Assembly: GCA_036494545.1 (NCBI GenBank) | Contig: DASXOB010000018.1 | Span: 61,312 to 125,311 of the forward strand | Origin: JAICXG01 sp036494545 | GTDB taxonomy: Bacteria; Verrucomicrobiota; Verrucomicrobiia; Chthoniobacterales; UBA10450 | Length of the DNA stretch: 64,000 bases | Direction: 5' to 3' | Part shown: piece after piece, positions 62,209-64,000 of the stretch | Layout: each line of letters begins with the position of its first letter | How positions within the stretch are numbered: the stretch's first letter is position 1 | Notes under the pieces: generated by a model | Databases searched by the model: none | Seen by the model: the letters and a program-made list of their open reading frames with translations, nothing else | What the model was told of the DNA's origin: nothing | Translations under genes and position numbers: made by a program

Positions 62209-63321
62209 ATGAGCGACAAAAAACGCATTTTTGCCACCTCTCGTATCGGCGATCCAGCAGAAAATCGCCTGCGCGAACAGGGTTATGACCTCGAGGTCTT
62301 TCAAGGGCCCGACGCACCGCCGAAAGGTTTGATTATCGAGAAAGTAAAGAGTGGGATCGATGCCCTCATTACGACCTTGCGCGATCCTATCGACGCGGAG
62401 GTTTTCGAAGCGGGCAAAGACTCACTCAAGATCGTCGCGCAGATCGCGGTGGGCTTTGATAACATCAACCGAGCAGATGCCAATCGATACAAGATTCCAT
62501 TTTCTCATACGGCCGATGTGCTTACGGAAGCTACAGCTGAGTTTGCCTTTTTTATGATGGGTATGCTGGCACGCAAGATGTATGCGAGTGAACTCCTGGT
62601 GCGCGAACAGCGATGGCCTTCCTGGCATCCATTTCTCCCGTTCCTGGGCGATGAGGTAACCGGTAAGACGATAGCAATTGTAGGCACCGGACGCATCGGG
62701 TTAGCCATGATCAAGAAGTGTTCCGGCTTCGACATGAATATCCTTTGCTATGACCCGGCTTATCATAACGACCAGTTTGTGGCAGCTGTTCAGGAGTTAA
62801 TGGACTTCCGGCATACCAAAGGAATTCAGAAAGAGAAAACCTGGATCAAATATGTGGAACTGGAACAGGCCCTTCGTGAGGCTGACTATGTCAGTATTCA
62901 TGTGCCACTCCTGCGTGAAGGTGAAACGGATAAACCCACCTTCCACCTCATCAATGAAAGGACACTCAAGCTCATGAAGCCGACGGCCTACCTCGTGAAC
63001 AGCTCGCGCGGTCCGGTGGTCGACGAGCTAGCTCTCGCCCAGGCACTGAAGAACAAGGTGATCGCGGGCGCGGCCCTCGATGTTTTCGAAAAGGAGCCGC
63101 TTCCGGCCGATTCGCCACTGCTCGATCCGGAAATCGCCGATTGCACTCGAGTCTTTCATCACTTTGCCAGTGGAGGGCAAATCACGAGGCTGTCGGTCGA
63201 TCCGGAGAAGGGAATGGCGGGTCGCACAGCTCAGGCTGTGATCGACGTTCTGGAAGGCAACTATGATGGTAATCCTGCCAGAATGCCTTATGTGGTAAAT
63301 AAGGAAGCCTTCCAGAAATAA
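62209..63321 (+). CDS. 2-Hydroxyacid dehydrogenase (NAD-dependent, glyoxylate/hydroxypyruvate reductase-like)
   Basis: Start chosen at 62209 (MSDKKRIFATSRIG). The 370-residue enzyme has the D-2-hydroxyacid dehydrogenase layout: QIAVGFDNINRADANRYKIPFSHT, ATAEFAFFMMGML, GKTIAIVGTGRIGLAMIKKC (Rossmann GxGxxG), ADYVSIHVPLL, MKPTAYLVNSSRGPVVDELALAQAL (substrate Arg), AALDVFEKEPLP (Glu) and the His region VFHHFASGG. It is ~50 residues longer than usual because of an insert (TKGIQKEKTWIKYVELEQ). It interconverts a 2-oxo acid and a D-2-hydroxy acid with NAD(H). Exact substrate unknown. Confidence 0.9.
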   Translation: MSDKKRIFATSRIGDPAENRLREQGYDLEVFQGPDAPPKGLIIEKVKSGIDALITTLRDPIDAEVFEAGKDSLKIVAQIAVGFDNINRADANRYKIPFSHTADVLTEATAEFAFFMMGMLARKMYASELLVREQRWPSWHPFLPFLGDEVTGKTIAIVGTGRIGLAMIKKCSGFDMNILCYDPAYHNDQFVAAVQELMDFRHTKGIQKEKTWIKYVELEQALREADYVSIHVPLLREGETDKPTFHLINERTLKLMKPTAYLVNSSRGPVVDELALAQALKNKVIAGAALDVFEKEPLPADSPLLDPEIADCTRVFHHFASGGQITRLSVDPEKGMAGRTAQAVIDVLEGNYDGNPARMPYVVNKEAFQK

Positions 63322-63378
63322 GGACTAAGGCAATTTTTCGCAGACGGGAAAGCTAACTGTCCCCGTTCGCGGCGAGAG

Positions 63379-63807
63379 CTACCAGATTTGGTAATAGACT
63401 TCGTTGACGTAAACCTTGCTAAGGTCTTTTCGAATCAAGACCAGTAGCACTGGAAAAACCGGACCTTTCGCCGGCGGAAAGCGCACCGCTAACTGCCCCG
63501 GTGGAGAGGTTGGTTCACTGTAGACAAATTTTACACAAATTATCTCGCGATCAGGCGGTGAAGCGTCCTTATAGAAGCGCCGCTTGACAAAGGGTTCTTC
63601 GTAGTCATGAAAGGCTATGTCTTTATAGCGATCGCGTAGCGCCTTTTTGGCTATCTCGATGTAGGCCTTTGGCGATAGAAGGCCAGGTTCGGTTTGCGTA
63701 TAATCCCGAGCCGTAAAGCGCGATTCGTCTTCACTCGAAGTGACGTCCGCACTAAAAAGGGAACAGGTCACAAACAAGCATATTAGGAGGATGATCGACT
63801 TTCGCAC
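63379..63807 (-). CDS. Small exported hypothetical protein
   Basis: A 142-residue protein with a signal peptide (IILLICLFVTCSLFSA) followed by an acidic start, then SPKAYIEIAKKALRDRYKDIAFHDYEEPFVKRRFYKD, EIICVKFVYSEPTSPPGQLAVRFPPAKGPVFPVLLVLIRKDLSKVYVNEVYYQ. The alternating strands and the YIEIAKKALR helix suggest a small alpha-beta domain. No family is recognised. It is convergent with the dehydrogenase gene. Confidence 0.65.
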   Translation of the reverse strand: MRKSIILLICLFVTCSLFSADVTSSEDESRFTARDYTQTEPGLLSPKAYIEIAKKALRDRYKDIAFHDYEEPFVKRRFYKDASPPDREIICVKFVYSEPTSPPGQLAVRFPPAKGPVFPVLLVLIRKDLSKVYVNEVYYQIW

Positions 63808-63883
63808 TGAGGAAGGGGGTGCATATGGGGTCTGATCTTCACATTTGACATAGCGGAGGGGAGGACGTGAAGCTCTCGCTGTT

Positions 63884-64000
63884 ATGGCGAGGCCTTTGCG
63901 GGTGGAGTTTGAAGGGGCGCTCTATCATTTGACTGGCCGTGGCAATGCACGGCGAAGGATTTTCGCCGACGACATGGACTGCGCCAGGTTTGTGCAGTTG
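63884..64000 (+). CDS. REP-associated tyrosine transposase (Y1/RAYT type), 3' partial
   Basis: The 39 codons before the window edge read MARPLRVEFEGALYHLTGRG and ARRRIFADDMDCARFVQL, the exact style of the N-terminus of Y1_Tnp-domain RAYT proteins (MARPLR...GALYHVTSRGN.R..IF.DD.DR..F). RAYTs are single-copy transposases that mobilise short palindromic REP sequences, and the HUH pair and Tyr would lie beyond the edge. Two hairpin elements in this window carry a GTAG/CTAC foot, a feature of REPs, so this gene is the nearest candidate to act on them; the 8-bp target duplications argue for another enzyme, however. Confidence 0.88.
   Translation, partial: MARPLRVEFEGALYHLTGRGNARRRIFADDMDCARFVQL

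Overview
The window looks like a chromosomal fragment of a free-living, Gram-negative Verrucomicrobiota bacterium, probably a soil lineage of the Chthoniobacterales ('Spartobacteria') type. This is an inference from gene content: many outer-membrane barrels and lipoproteins, Cys-type sulfatases, exported proteins with a PEP-CTERM-like tail, large secreted Kelch/NHL proteins sharing a C-terminal repeat, a PocR-type AraC regulator, and the mosaic of secreted and decayed genes common in such soil genomes. No rRNA, CRISPR array, complete insertion sequence or prophage is visible. One complete tRNA, tRNA-Leu(CAA), is present. The last gene, a REP-associated (Y1-type) transposase, runs off the right edge, and the first gene runs off the left edge.

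Layout. 1-8.5 kb: a secreted cupredoxin/PQQ-type sugar dehydrogenase fusion, then a decayed stretch (restriction-enzyme fragment, frameshifted AraC regulator) and small stress and envelope genes (GlsB-like, exported MsrA, small lipoproteins). 8.5-17.8 kb: a same-strand sulfatase region with a truncated formylglycine-generating enzyme, two arylsulfatases, two outer-membrane barrels and a periplasmic HAD phosphatase. 18-25.4 kb: a broken hydrolase, an SLC13 transporter, an ABC-F ATPase and a cardiolipin synthase. 25.5-31.2 kb: a rearranged region starting at tRNA-Leu, with three paralogous exported proteins, two copies of a decayed ATP-dependent DNA ligase end, a half-tRNA duplicate and a frameshifted TonB-like gene. 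31.8-34.6 kb: a reverse-strand copper module (CopD, CopC, a barrel, a small Cys-pair protein). 35-41.9 kb: an S74-chaperone surface protein, a decayed propeller gene, a Tat-exported aldo/keto reductase, a galactose-oxidase-like Kelch protein and a frameshifted multicopper oxidase. 42-54.4 kb: a reverse-strand block of a CHASE2 adenylate cyclase, a FecR-TPR-barrel fusion, a 12-NHL-repeat secreted protein and a 7-Kelch secreted protein. 54.5-64 kb: an aminotransferase, three secreted unknowns, LuxR regulators (one a relic), a 2-hydroxyacid dehydrogenase and the transposase.

Most striking observations. (1) A family of tiny hairpin elements, 34-35 bp, with ends GGTAGTG...CACTACC and flanking 8-bp direct repeats, at 7984-8017 and 60475-60509. 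(2) The duplicated tRNA/ligase/TonB relic patchwork at 25.5-35.2 kb. (3) The NHL / FecR-barrel / CHASE2-cyclase gene block. (4) A C-terminal 'GIGPSL' repeat shared by three otherwise unrelated secreted proteins. (5) A truncated sulfatase maturase next to intact Cys-type sulfatases. At least ten genes are frameshifted or truncated, so either the region is decaying or the assembly carries indel errors; read mapping would decide.
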